DNA of 64,000 nucleotides from assembly GCF_008711325.1 (NCBI RefSeq), contig NZ_VXDB01000019.1, forward strand, positions 1 to 64,000, in the 5' to 3' direction. The notes beneath the pieces were generated by a model. It saw nothing but the letters and a program-made list of their open reading frames with translations, was not told the DNA's origin and did not search any database. The DNA comes from Roseibium sediminis (GTDB lineage Bacteria; Pseudomonadota; Alphaproteobacteria; Rhizobiales; Stappiaceae). The position numbers were made by a program, and so were the translations under genes. This document shows positions 29,159-37,385 of the stretch, in pieces (position 1 is the stretch's first letter; every line of letters begins with the position of its first letter).

Positions 29159-30787
29159 TCAGGCGACCGCAGCGGGTAGCCTTTGTGTTCTTAGGGTCAA
29201 TCGTTCCCGGTTGACGGTACCATCTTCATTACGCGGAAGCGATTGCAAGACGAGAACCCGGTGCGGGATTTTGGCAAGGTCCACTCCGGATGCATCCAGA
29301 TAGGCAAAAAAGGCCTTTGCATCAGGGACAGTTCCGACATCGGGAACAAGCGCTGCATAAAGCCGCGCACCGAGAAGAGGGTCCTCCACCAGAAAGGCTG
29401 CGGCTTCTCTTACGCCTTCATAGGTTGAATAGATCTCGTCGACAGAGGTCAGCGGGCCTACGCCATGGGCTGCTGTGCCGGGAATACCAAAACCCGATAT
29501 TCCGCCCTGAATTTCCTCAACCGGAATGCCGGTATCCAGAAAACCTTCGGTGTCGGTTTCCAGCGGGGGAGCAGCCATTGTGCGCCAACCGATATCTGGA
29601 ACGGACGGGCCGCGGACAAGAAGGAGCTTTTCTTCTCCGTTCTCCTTGTGGGACTTGGTTTTCAATTCCAGTAGGGCTGGCCCGCTTTCGCACCCGTTTG
29701 ACCCGTTATACTCCCCCACGGCGACCGGGAGCGCTTTGGCCGAGGGACCTCGCGCCTTGGCAACCAGAGAGAATTCGTCGGCGACGTGAAGATCCACAAT
29801 ACGGTGGGTTGGAGCGAACGCACCTGGAGATGGAGAGGCGATGTTCCATGCGGCGAGGATCGTGGTTTTCTTGCCGCTGAGACGCCGGTCTACCAGTGGG
29901 GCCAGCGGACCCGGTGTCAGGATGCAATTGGCCTTCACGTCATTGGCGTGCTTGGTCAGGCTGTTCAGGGATGTCGGATGATGCAAGTGCAACGTTCCGG
30001 CAGCCAGAAGCCACGGCGCAAGACCACCGCCAAGACCGGTAAGACCGCCCAGAGAATAGGGCATCACCAGCCGACATCCGTCCTCAAGCTCCGCTTCTGC
30101 TTGAACCAGCCGGGCTGTTGCGAGCCAATGGTTATGCGTTCTCACCACGGGCACGATTTCACCGCTGCTGCGGCTCCAGCTGATGGTTGCCGTATGATCA
30201 GCAGCTTCAGCACGCCGGTCTTCGAGCGGCGGCAGTTCGTCGCCCATTTCCTGTAGCATGGGCCCAAGATCAATCAGGCCGTCCGGGATGTCCTTGCCGA
30301 GCCCGAAAACGAAACGCAGGCTGAACAGTTCCGCAGCAACATCGCGAGCCGTTTCCGCAATGGCGCGCGTTTCCAATCGGTCGGCGGACACAAGGGCCTT
30401 GGCCCCAACCTGATTGAGGGACTCCAGAACGTTTGCCTGTCGCCAGTGAAGCGGCAACGGTGAGACAACGAGATCGGCTCTCAGACCTGCAAGGAGAGCG
30501 ATGACCGCATCAACGGTGTTCGGCGCCTGCAACCCAAGAACATGATCTGCGGCCAAACCCAGTGTACGGAAAAAGGCAGCCAGTTTCTCGACTTCGGCGT
30601 TGACCTCGGCATAGGTCAGGGATCGCGGTGAACCGCTGGTCCAGCCATCCCGGTTTGGGGCGTCTACAAGGGCGATACGATCAGGATGGGTCTGGGCATG
30701 AGACGCCAGCAGACTGTCCAGAGTGTCATCGCCCCACGCGCCGGCTTCACGATAGCCGGCCACAAGGGTCTCGGGTGTTGTCTTCAT
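29159..30787 (-). CDS. Adenylate-forming (AMP-binding) superfamily protein, degenerate active site
   Basis: The 542-residue protein has the overall shape of an acyl-CoA synthetase-type enzyme: YAEVNAEVEKLAAFF and LGLQAPNTVDAVIALLAGL near the N-terminus, and HRVLVLQSLPRN near the C-terminus. The key motifs are eroded. The phosphate loop reads ISWSRSSGEIVPVV with no Lys, the ATP-ribose Asp of the TGD motif is Ile (LDTGIPVEE), and the C-terminal catalytic Lys is Thr (NEDGTVNRE). It is therefore unlikely to activate carboxylates normally. It lies 20 bases after the oligopeptide-binding gene and 13 before the receiver/GGDEF-like gene. Confidence 0.75.
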   Translation of the reverse strand: MKTTPETLVAGYREAGAWGDDTLDSLLASHAQTHPDRIALVDAPNRDGWTSGSPRSLTYAEVNAEVEKLAAFFRTLGLAADHVLGLQAPNTVDAVIALLAGLRADLVVSPLPLHWRQANVLESLNQVGAKALVSADRLETRAIAETARDVAAELFSLRFVFGLGKDIPDGLIDLGPMLQEMGDELPPLEDRRAEAADHTATISWSRSSGEIVPVVRTHNHWLATARLVQAEAELEDGCRLVMPYSLGGLTGLGGGLAPWLLAAGTLHLHHPTSLNSLTKHANDVKANCILTPGPLAPLVDRRLSGKKTTILAAWNIASPSPGAFAPTHRIVDLHVADEFSLVAKARGPSAKALPVAVGEYNGSNGCESGPALLELKTKSHKENGEEKLLLVRGPSVPDIGWRTMAAPPLETDTEGFLDTGIPVEEIQGGISGFGIPGTAAHGVGPLTSVDEIYSTYEGVREAAAFLVEDPLLGARLYAALVPDVGTVPDAKAFFAYLDASGVDLAKIPHRVLVLQSLPRNEDGTVNRERLTLRTQRLPAAVA

Positions 30788-30807
30788 CTGTTGTTCCGTT
30801 GCACCGG

Positions 30808-32670
30808 TTATTTTTCAGCTGACCACCACACATCGAATTGGTGCCCGTAAAGGGAATGCTGGGCCGGGGGCACGATACGCTCCCAATGGGCGACCCAGTC
30901 GTCAGGCAGATGATAAAGGGGAACGACGTACGAGCCAGAAATCAGCACCCGGTCAAGGGCTCGAACGGCAGCGGTAAAGTCTTCCTTGGTGCGGGCGCCG
31001 ACGATCGAATCGATCATTGCGTCGATGGCAGGTTCCTTTGCCCCGACAACGTTCCACGATCCTTCGGCGTCTGCAGATTTGGTGGACCAGCGGCCATATT
31101 GTTCGGCTCCCGGAGAAAGGGAGGCGTACCAGGTGTTGAACACCATGTCGAATTCGCGCTTGATCCGGCGATCCTCGAACTGGGACGGGTCGACGGTACG
31201 CACAGAAACGTCGATCCCGAGAAGTTCGAGGGTACGCACATAGTTGAGGGCGACTTTCTCTTCGTCCTCATTTTTGGTCATGATCTCAAAGGCCAGCGGG
31301 GCACCTGTGGCGGTGTTCACCAGCTTGCGGTCCTTGAGGTCATATCCGGCCTTCTTGAACTCTTCGAGGGCAGCCTTGAGGATCTTTCTGTCCCGGCCGG
31401 AGCCGTCGGCTTGCGCCGGGAACCATTCGCCATTCATGACGTCGTCACGCACGATGCCCGGGAAGTTCGCAAGTAGGTTTTTTTCAGCTTCTGTTGCAGG
31501 TTGTCCGATGGAAGACAGGACGGAGTTGTCCCAGTATCCGGCGGTCCGCTTGTAGAGCCCGAAGTAAAGGTTCTTGTTGATCCACTCGAAATCAAACAGC
31601 ATTGCCAGAGCACGGCGTACGGAAGCATCCTTGAATGCGTCACGGCGCGTGTTGAAGGCAATGCCTTGAGCAGGCGCGGGTATTCCCTTCGTGATGGCAA
31701 GTTTCTTGACCTTGCCTTCCTGAGCTGCCGGGAAGTCAAAGCCAGTCGACCAACGAGCCGGATCTCCGAATTTCAAGGCGTCAATCAGGCCCTTCTTGAA
31801 GGCTTCCTGCAAGGTTGTTTCATCGCGGAAGTACTCGATCCGGATCTCATCGAAATTGTCGAAACCGGCCTTGATCGGCAGGTCCTTTGCCCAATAGTCG
31901 GGGTTTTTCTTGTAGATGACCCGGCGTCCCGGTTCGATCGTGTCAAAGACATAAGGTCCGGAACCGACCGGCGGTGTGAGTGTCGACTTGTCGAAATTCT
32001 CCGCGTCGGTGTGTTTCTTTGACAAGATGGGGGCAAGGGCAATCAGGAGCGGAAGCTCGCGGTTTTCGCCATTCTTGAAGGTCAGCTTCAAGCGGTTTTC
32101 GCCGGTGACTTCCTTCTTGACGATTTCGCCATACCAGTTGCTGAAAGGTGGGCGTCCCTTGTCGCGGATGATTTCCAGCGAGAAGATAACGTCTTCCACT
32201 GTCAGTGGCGTTCCGTCCGAGAACTTCGCGTTCGGATTGAGCTCGAACTCGATCCATTCGCGGCTATCCGGCATGCGAACACGTTGGGCGACATGGGTGT
32301 ATAGGCTGAAGGGTTCGGCATAGGAGCGGGCCAGCAGGCTTTCAAAGATATTGCTGCCGAAATCACGCTCGCGCATCCCACGGGCAGACGTCCAGCCACC
32401 CTGGACGATGAACTGGTTGAGACTGTCGAAGGTGCCCTGAACGCCAAGGGTCAGGACACCGCCCTTGGGTGCGTCCGGATTTGCGTAAGGGAGGGAAACA
32501 TAATCCTCAGGGAGCGCAGGTTCTCCATGCATAGCAATCCCGTGCTTCCACGGCACATTGTCGTCATTTGCATTGACAGCGCCTGATGCAGAAAAAAGAG
32601 AAACTGCAACAAGTGCACTGAAGACGATGCAAGACCTCGAAATGGCGGTCGGGATACGGAACAAGCGCAT
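30808..32670 (-). CDS. Periplasmic oligopeptide-binding protein, YejA-like (SBP family 5)
   Basis: The 620-residue protein has a signal peptide (about 34 residues, ending near GAVNA) and the family 5 extracellular solute-binding fold. KHGIAMHGEPALPEDY and LPYANPDAPKGGVLTLG at the N-terminus are typical of the YejA group. FDSLNQFIVQGGW, then RVRMPDSREWIEFELN and KFSDGTPLTVEDVIFSLE, belong to the lobe interface. YejA-type proteins deliver peptides or microcin C to YejBEF. No permease or ATPase gene follows here; instead two degenerate cytoplasmic proteins do. It is divergent from the IalB gene. Confidence 0.88.
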   Translation of the reverse strand: MRLFRIPTAISRSCIVFSALVAVSLFSASGAVNANDDNVPWKHGIAMHGEPALPEDYVSLPYANPDAPKGGVLTLGVQGTFDSLNQFIVQGGWTSARGMRERDFGSNIFESLLARSYAEPFSLYTHVAQRVRMPDSREWIEFELNPNAKFSDGTPLTVEDVIFSLEIIRDKGRPPFSNWYGEIVKKEVTGENRLKLTFKNGENRELPLLIALAPILSKKHTDAENFDKSTLTPPVGSGPYVFDTIEPGRRVIYKKNPDYWAKDLPIKAGFDNFDEIRIEYFRDETTLQEAFKKGLIDALKFGDPARWSTGFDFPAAQEGKVKKLAITKGIPAPAQGIAFNTRRDAFKDASVRRALAMLFDFEWINKNLYFGLYKRTAGYWDNSVLSSIGQPATEAEKNLLANFPGIVRDDVMNGEWFPAQADGSGRDRKILKAALEEFKKAGYDLKDRKLVNTATGAPLAFEIMTKNEDEEKVALNYVRTLELLGIDVSVRTVDPSQFEDRRIKREFDMVFNTWYASLSPGAEQYGRWSTKSADAEGSWNVVGAKEPAIDAMIDSIVGARTKEDFTAAVRALDRVLISGSYVVPLYHLPDDWVAHWERIVPPAQHSLYGHQFDVWWSAEK

Positions 32671-32761
32671 GGAACAACTGGCCCTGAAAGTTGATTCTTG
32701 ACAAGAAGACTAACACAAGGTCACGCGTTTCGCTTGGGATGCAGTAGAAATCGGACCGATA

Positions 32762-32785
32762 TTCAGGATTCAATTCAGGATTGAA
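32762..32785. repeat. Imperfect tandem 12-bp repeat in a divergent promoter region
   Basis: TTCAGGATTCAA (32762-32773) is followed directly by TTCAGGATTGAA (32774-32785), eleven of twelve bases alike. It lies between the divergent yejA-like and IalB-type genes, 92 bases from the former start. Tandem sites of this size with about one helical turn spacing can be regulator binding sites, but none is recognised. Confidence 0.6.
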
Positions 32786-32933
32786 AAGCGTTGCATTATG
32801 GCCACCCTCTCGCCGCAATCGACGTGTTACGTCACGAGCATTGGATTCGGAGCGTCTCAGGCCTTGAGTTTCTTTCAGGTTTGACGCAGAACAGCGCCAA
32901 ATAGCTGCCGTCGCATGATTGAGGAAGTTACGA

Positions 32934-33539
32934 ATGTTTGATGTGTTGAAAAGAGGACTGATGGGCTGTGCGTTTGCGGCGCTGGCACTGTCCTCTTCCG
33001 CTCTTGGGGTCAATGCGCAAGAGCAGGAATCTCCGTGGATCAAGGTCTGCAACAAGGACCCGAAGGCAAACAAGCAGGTTTGCCTGATCACACAGGAATT
33101 GCGGACCTCCACCGGTCAGTTCCTGTCGTCGGTTGCAGTTCGTGAAATCGAGGGTGAAGCCCGCAAGACCCTTCTCATGGCCGTTCCGACCGGCATGCTG
33201 ATCCAGCCGGGTCTGCGCGTACAGGTCGATGCTGGCAAGCAGACAGAAGCCAAATACGGCATTTGTTTCCCGAATGCCTGCTATTCCGAACTGGTCATCG
33301 ACGACACCTTTGTCGCCGGCATGAAGCAAGGTGGAAAGCTGATCGTCACCGCTCTGAACCAGCAGGCGAAAGCCGTGCCGTTCGAGCTGACGCTGATTGG
33401 TTTCACCAAGATCTATGATGGCGAGCCGATGGACGTCGCCCAGATCGAGGAAAAGCAGAAGCAGCTTCAGGATGAGCTGCAGCGCCGTGCTGACGAGGCA
33501 CGCCAGAAGCTGATCGAAGCTCAAAAGGCCAGCCAGTAA
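32934..33539 (+). CDS. Invasion-associated locus B (IalB) family protein
   Basis: The 201-residue protein has a signal peptide (about 28 residues, cleavage near VNAQ/EQ) and the IalB domain. Features are WIKVCNKDPKANKQVCLITQE with its paired cysteines, PTGMLIQPGLRVQVD, and YGICFPNACYSELVID with another cysteine pair. IalB family proteins are periplasmic or surface proteins in alphaproteobacteria, named from Bartonella, with no known enzyme activity. A C-terminal coiled coil of Gln, Glu and Lys (about residues 165-201) is extra. ATG 32934 has GAGGAAG seven bases upstream. Confidence 0.88.
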   Translation: MFDVLKRGLMGCAFAALALSSSALGVNAQEQESPWIKVCNKDPKANKQVCLITQELRTSTGQFLSSVAVREIEGEARKTLLMAVPTGMLIQPGLRVQVDAGKQTEAKYGICFPNACYSELVIDDTFVAGMKQGGKLIVTALNQQAKAVPFELTLIGFTKIYDGEPMDVAQIEEKQKQLQDELQRRADEARQKLIEAQKASQ

Positions 33540-33569
33540 CCAATCTGACTGCCCAATCGCCAAAACCAG

Positions 33570-33597
33570 AAAAGGCCGCGAAATTCGCGGCCTTTTT
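33570..33597. terminator. Bidirectional terminator between the IalB gene and hspQ
   Basis: AAAAGGCCGCGAA pairs with TTCGCGGCCTTTTT across a short centre (33570-33597). The T run works for the plus-strand gene and the A run for the convergent minus-strand gene. Confidence 0.88.
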
Positions 33598-33613
33598 CAT
33601 GACTAAATCAAGA

Positions 33614-33937
33614 TCAGTGAAGTTCAACGTCTCGCGGCAGATAGGAGCCGTCGGACTGCTCCTCGAAGATCTCATCAACCTGAGGATGGCGGATTGGTTC
33701 GCCGGTCGTATCCAACTCCAGGTTCTGCTCGCTCACATAGGCAACGTATTCGGTTTCCTCGTTTTCCGCGAGCAAGTGATAGAAGGGCTGGTCACGCACC
33801 GGACGCACATCTTCCGGAATGGCTTCCCACCATTCTTCAGTATTCGAAAATGTGGGGTCGACATCAAAAATCACACCCCTGAACGGGTAAATTCGATGCC
33901 GAACCACCTGACCGATGTTGAATTTTGCCGTCCGCAT
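33614..33937 (-). CDS. hspQ: Heat-shock protein HspQ (YccV family)
   Basis: From ATG 33937 the gene encodes 107 residues, the normal size. The domain reads AKFNIGQVVRHRIYPFRGVI, then EEWWEAIPEDVRP, RDQPFYHLLAE and YVAYVSEQNL. HspQ binds hemimethylated DNA in vitro and serves as a specificity factor for the Lon protease in enterobacteria. The open frame extends to 34150, and an ATG at 34015 would add 26 residues unlike the family; a TATATA element next to it suggests that this stretch is promoter and leader. No heat-shock element was identified. Confidence 0.9.
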   Translation of the reverse strand: MRTAKFNIGQVVRHRIYPFRGVIFDVDPTFSNTEEWWEAIPEDVRPVRDQPFYHLLAENEETEYVAYVSEQNLELDTTGEPIRHPQVDEIFEEQSDGSYLPRDVELH

Positions 33938-34040
33938 ATTAGTTGGTCCGATTGGCTCTTGAACGGCTGAAATAACGCTTGGGTTATAGTCTTGCAAGAG
34001 TTCGTCTTTTCTCATCGAACCACTATATATCAGGGTTCGT

Positions 34041-35081
34041 CTAAAGACCGTAAACTTCTGCGAGATCACGGTCTTTGGCTGCAACCTGACGCGCAAGGTC
34101 AACAATGACCTTGGCCTGTTTCCAGGTTGCGTCGTCCTGCATCTTTCCATCGATCATCACAGCCCCGGTTCCATCCGGCATTGCGTCCAGGATCTTGCGC
34201 GCAAAGGCGACTTCTCCCGGTTCCGGGCTGAAGACTTGCTTGGCGATTTCAATTTGTGTCGGATGCAGAGACCAGGCGCCAAGGCATCCCATCAGGAAGG
34301 CGTTGCGAAACTGAGCTTCGCACGCTGCCGGATCAGAGAAGTCGCCAAAGGGACCATAGAACGGCTTAAGTCCGTAAGACAGGCAAGCATCCACCATCTT
34401 GGCGACCGTATAGTGCCAGAGATCCTGCTGGTACCCAGTGCGGGGTTCGTTCTCACGGGCGTCAGCCAGGACCACATAATCTGGATGACCACCGCCGACA
34501 CGGGTCGTCTTCATGCCACGGGAGGCTGCAAGATCTGCCGGTCCAAGGCTCATGCCGTGCATGCGCGGGCTTGCAGCTGCAATGTCCTCGACGTTCTTCA
34601 CGCCTTCAGCGGTTTCAAGGATTGCGTGGATCTGGATCGGCTTGGAAATGCCGGCCTTGGCCTCCAGCTGTGCCAGAAGCTGGTCAAGGTAATGAATGTC
34701 CCACAGCCCTTCGACCTTGGGGAGCATGATCACATCGAGCTTGTTGCCGACAGCGGGTACGATCTCCAGAAGATCATCCAGGAACCATGGGCTGTTTAGG
34801 CAGTTCACGCGGGTCCACAGGCCGGTATCACCGAAACTGTTTTCCTGGGCCATCTGGATAAAGCCGCGACGGGCATCGATCTTTGCGTCGGCGGGGATGG
34901 CGTCTTCAAGATTGCCCAGCACAACATCAACTTGCGAGATGAGAGCTGGAACCTTCTGGCGCATCTTTTCGATATGCGGCGGAACGAAGTGGATCATCCG
35001 CTCCAGCTTGATCGGCGGTTCACGAAACGGGGCAGGGGCGCCAATAGCAAGAGGTTGATAAAAGGCGCGCGGCGTTTTCAT
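34041..35081 (-). CDS. HpcH/HpaI aldolase / malyl-CoA lyase-like CoA ester lyase
   Basis: The 346-residue protein belongs to the citrate lyase beta/malyl-CoA lyase group, which cleaves or forms 3-hydroxyacyl-CoA esters such as malyl-CoA. Visible are [15 protein letters not shown] (acidic Mg2+ site), [26 protein letters not shown] (second metal Glu) and [31 protein letters not shown] is near the C-terminus. ATG 35081 is preferred over 35108 because AAGGG lies eight bases upstream. Its exact substrate is uncertain; no glyoxylate or ethylmalonyl-CoA genes are nearby. Confidence 0.85.
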   Translation of the reverse strand: MKTPRAFYQPLAIGAPAPFREPPIKLERMIHFVPPHIEKMRQKVPALISQVDVVLGNLEDAIPADAKIDARRGFIQMAQENSFGDTGLWTRVNCLNSPWFLDDLLEIVPAVGNKLDVIMLPKVEGLWDIHYLDQLLAQLEAKAGISKPIQIHAILETAEGVKNVEDIAAASPRMHGMSLGPADLAASRGMKTTRVGGGHPDYVVLADARENEPRTGYQQDLWHYTVAKMVDACLSYGLKPFYGPFGDFSDPAACEAQFRNAFLMGCLGAWSLHPTQIEIAKQVFSPEPGEVAFARKILDAMPDGTGAVMIDGKMQDDATWKQAKVIVDLARQVAAKDRDLAEVYGL

Positions 35082-35180
35082 GAAGAGACCCTTTCGTGCT
35101 GATGGCATCCGAAGGCTTCATGCTATACCGGCTTTGCTGCAGTGCAACCATTCTCCGATAGGCCAATCGTCTAAATGCAA

Positions 35181-36071
35181 TCAGTCCCACTTGCGGTGGA
35201 TCCACATCCACTGTTCGGGATGTTCACGAATCCATTCTTCGAAGACGTCGTGGATAGATTGGGTCGTCGCGGCGATATCCGCCTTTCGATCATCCGTGGT
35301 TACAGGCGTCAGAATACGCCCTTCAACCCTGAAATTGCAGCCGTTCTTGCGGATCACCCGCCCCAGAACAATAGGAACATCGGCAGAGCGGGCGAGAGAG
35401 GCGGGAACCGGTGTTGCAAAGGCCGATTGACCGAAGAAACTGACCTCGACACCCCGGCGTTCGCGCAGGTCGCCCATCATGGCGACGGTTCCGCCGCGCC
35501 GCAGCGTAGCCAACAGCAATCGCGCGGTCTGGTGGCTCTTGGAGTGAAGCCCACCCTTGTAGAGCGACAGGCGCATGTTCTTCAGGATTGTCTCGGCGCT
35601 CGGGTTCTTGAGGGCTTGATAAACTCCGGCGATCTCGATGTCTTTTGCGACCGCTGGCTGGACAGTAAGCTCCCAGCAGCCGGAGTGCAGGGAAACAAAC
35701 AGACTGGGTAGGTTCTTGTCCAGAATTTCCCGTGCGCCCTCATCTGCAACCACCTCAAATCGTTCGTCCTGCTGCAACAGGCGATCAATGAAGAACGTTT
35801 CAGCGGCAACGCGGCCAAGGTTTTCCCACATGCTTCGCAGGATTTTCTCCCGCTCTTCAAGCGACTTTTCCGGAAAGGCCTTTTCCAGATGTCGCAGGGC
35901 GCGGCCATGTCTCAATGTCCAGGGGGCAATCGTGCGCCACAAAAAGCCCATCATTGCGGATGCCGCATCTACCGGGATGAGACGGAACAGGAAGATGACC
36001 GACGAAAGGAGAATTGCTTCCAGCCGGTATTGAAGGGATTTGAGAAAAGAGAGCTTTGGCCTGTCTGACAT
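35181..36071 (-). CDS. LpxL/HtrB-family lipid A (lysophospholipid) acyltransferase
   Basis: The 296-residue protein has one N-terminal membrane anchor (about residues 18-45, including the run AILLSSVIFLFRLIP) and the LpxL-family HX4E catalytic motif, HSGCWE at His129/Glu134. TVAMMGDLRERRGVEVSFFG and EQWMWIHRKWD are also family-typical. Members transfer a secondary acyl chain to lipid A or a related lipid at the inner membrane. Here it stands alone, divergent from an AEC transporter, so it may be one of several acyltransferases of the strain. Confidence 0.88.
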   Translation of the reverse strand: MSDRPKLSFLKSLQYRLEAILLSSVIFLFRLIPVDAASAMMGFLWRTIAPWTLRHGRALRHLEKAFPEKSLEEREKILRSMWENLGRVAAETFFIDRLLQQDERFEVVADEGAREILDKNLPSLFVSLHSGCWELTVQPAVAKDIEIAGVYQALKNPSAETILKNMRLSLYKGGLHSKSHQTARLLLATLRRGGTVAMMGDLRERRGVEVSFFGQSAFATPVPASLARSADVPIVLGRVIRKNGCNFRVEGRILTPVTTDDRKADIAATTQSIHDVFEEWIREHPEQWMWIHRKWD

Positions 36072-36385
36072 CTAAATCTGGCGCGGCGTTGGTCCGTGTT
36101 CGGCTTGGGCGGAATTGTTTGGTGCAACCGTACCGTTTGGGTCGGGTGGTTGATTGACCGAAGTACAATTCCAAGCTAGGCGTCAGTATCCAAGGTCGAC
36201 GCATGATGCAAGTGATTGCTTTGAATGGCAAACACATTGCCGTGTGCGAACAAGGCCGATATTGCTCTCAAGGGTGCCCGTCAGAAGTGGTTCGAATATC
36301 GAGCCGTCATCATCAGCGCGGGCAAGTCGTCAACGTCAATCCGGATGCACAGCCGGTTGCAGCCTTAACTGGAATTGCGCTCTAG
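36072..36385. other. Intergenic region between the acyltransferase and AEC transporter genes
   Basis: About 314 bases separate divergent genes. A TACAAT hexamer lies near 36162-36167, without a convincing -35 box. The only gene-like content is the small frame at 36203-36385, described separately. No terminator or repeat is seen. Confidence 0.5.
36203..36385 (+). CDS. Possible 60-residue leader ORF before the AEC transporter
   Basis: An ATG at 36203 with AAGG seven bases upstream opens a 60-codon frame beginning MMQVIALNGKHIAVC. Its TAG stop touches the ATG of the transporter gene (TAGATG). The transporter itself lacks a strong ribosome site, so translational coupling is possible. Codon use is not clearly coding and no family is recognised, so it may be chance. 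Confidence 0.25.
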   Translation: MMQVIALNGKHIAVCEQGRYCSQGCPSEVVRISSRHHQRGQVVNVNPDAQPVAALTGIAL

Positions 36386-37330
36386 ATGCAGGACGTCATT
36401 TCGCTCGCATTTCCGTTCTTCGGATTGATATTTCTCGGCTTTCTGGCCGGGAAGTTGAAGAATATCCCTGAAAGCGGTCTGGCGTGGATGAATTTTTTCA
36501 TCGTCTATATCGCACTTCCATCCATGTTCTTCCGGCTGCTTTCAGAAACGCCAATCGAAGAGCTCACAAATCTCAGCTTTATCTCGGCAACGACATTCGC
36601 GACCTACTCGGTCTTTGCGATCGCGTTCTGTATCGGTGTCGTGGCGACACGGGGCAGCATCTCGGAATCAACAATCCTTGGAATCGCTGGAGCCTATTCA
36701 AATGTCGGCTACATGGGGCCGGGTTTGACGCTCGCCGTTCTTGGACCTGCGGCAACTGTACCGACAGCGTTGATCTTGTGTTTCGACAACGCGCTGTTTT
36801 TCATTCTTGCGCCGTTGATGATGGCGCTTGGGGGAACGGACAAGGAGCCGATAGGCCGAACACTTCTGCGCATCCTCTGGCGCGTCTTCAGCCATCCGTT
36901 CATTCTGGCAACCATTGCCGGAGTAACGGCGGCCGCATTCCAGTTTGAGCCGCCACAGGCGATTGACAAGATGCTGACCTATTTGAGCGGAGCTGCCGCG
37001 CCCTGCGCGTTGTTTGCAATGGGGGTGACCGTTGCGCTGCGCCCGGTGGGCCGCGTTCCATTCGAACTACCTGCCGTTCTTGTCGTGAAGCTGATCGTTC
37101 ACCCGGTGCTGATCTACATGCTTTTGATCTGGATCGGCGGCTTCGATCCGATCTGGATCGCGACGGCCGTTTTGATGGCCTGTCTTCCGCCTGCGACGAA
37201 TGTTTTTGTCATCGCGCAGCAGTATGGAGTCTATGTCCAGCGTGCCGCCAGTTTCGTACTGATCGGGACTATCGCGTCTGTATTGACCGTGACGGGCTTT
37301 ATCTGGGCGATCACCCACGGCTTGATATGA
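36386..37330 (+). CDS. AEC family transporter (auxin-efflux-carrier type permease)
   Basis: The 314-residue protein has about ten membrane helices arranged as two five-helix bundles. The start is FPFFGLIFLGFLAGKL, and the SNVGYMGPGLTLAVLG and LMACLPPATNVFVIAQQY segments carry the helix-breaking Gly/Pro/Asn motifs of each half. Family members include malonate, malate and other organic-acid permeases; the substrate is not predictable. The ATG 36386 directly follows a small upstream frame and has a poor ribosome site. Confidence 0.88.
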   Translation: MQDVISLAFPFFGLIFLGFLAGKLKNIPESGLAWMNFFIVYIALPSMFFRLLSETPIEELTNLSFISATTFATYSVFAIAFCIGVVATRGSISESTILGIAGAYSNVGYMGPGLTLAVLGPAATVPTALILCFDNALFFILAPLMMALGGTDKEPIGRTLLRILWRVFSHPFILATIAGVTAAAFQFEPPQAIDKMLTYLSGAAAPCALFAMGVTVALRPVGRVPFELPAVLVVKLIVHPVLIYMLLIWIGGFDPIWIATAVLMACLPPATNVFVIAQQYGVYVQRAASFVLIGTIASVLTVTGFIWAITHGLI

Positions 37331-37334
37331 AAAA

Positions 37335-37356
37335 GGGACGCTCTGGAGCGTCCCCT
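37335..37356. terminator. Terminator between the AEC transporter and FAD monooxygenase genes
   Basis: GGGACGCTC pairs with GAGCGTCCC (9 bp). The A run before it becomes a five-T run for the minus-strand gene, so it mainly ends the monooxygenase message. It may also stop read-through from the transporter. Confidence 0.8.
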
Positions 37357-37385
37357 TGGTTCTCAGTCTTCGATACACAAGCGGT

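Noticed and set aside
34016-34150. N-terminal extension of HspQ
   Set aside because: The extra residues do not resemble the family, overlap the stop of the lyase gene and contain promoter-like TATATA.
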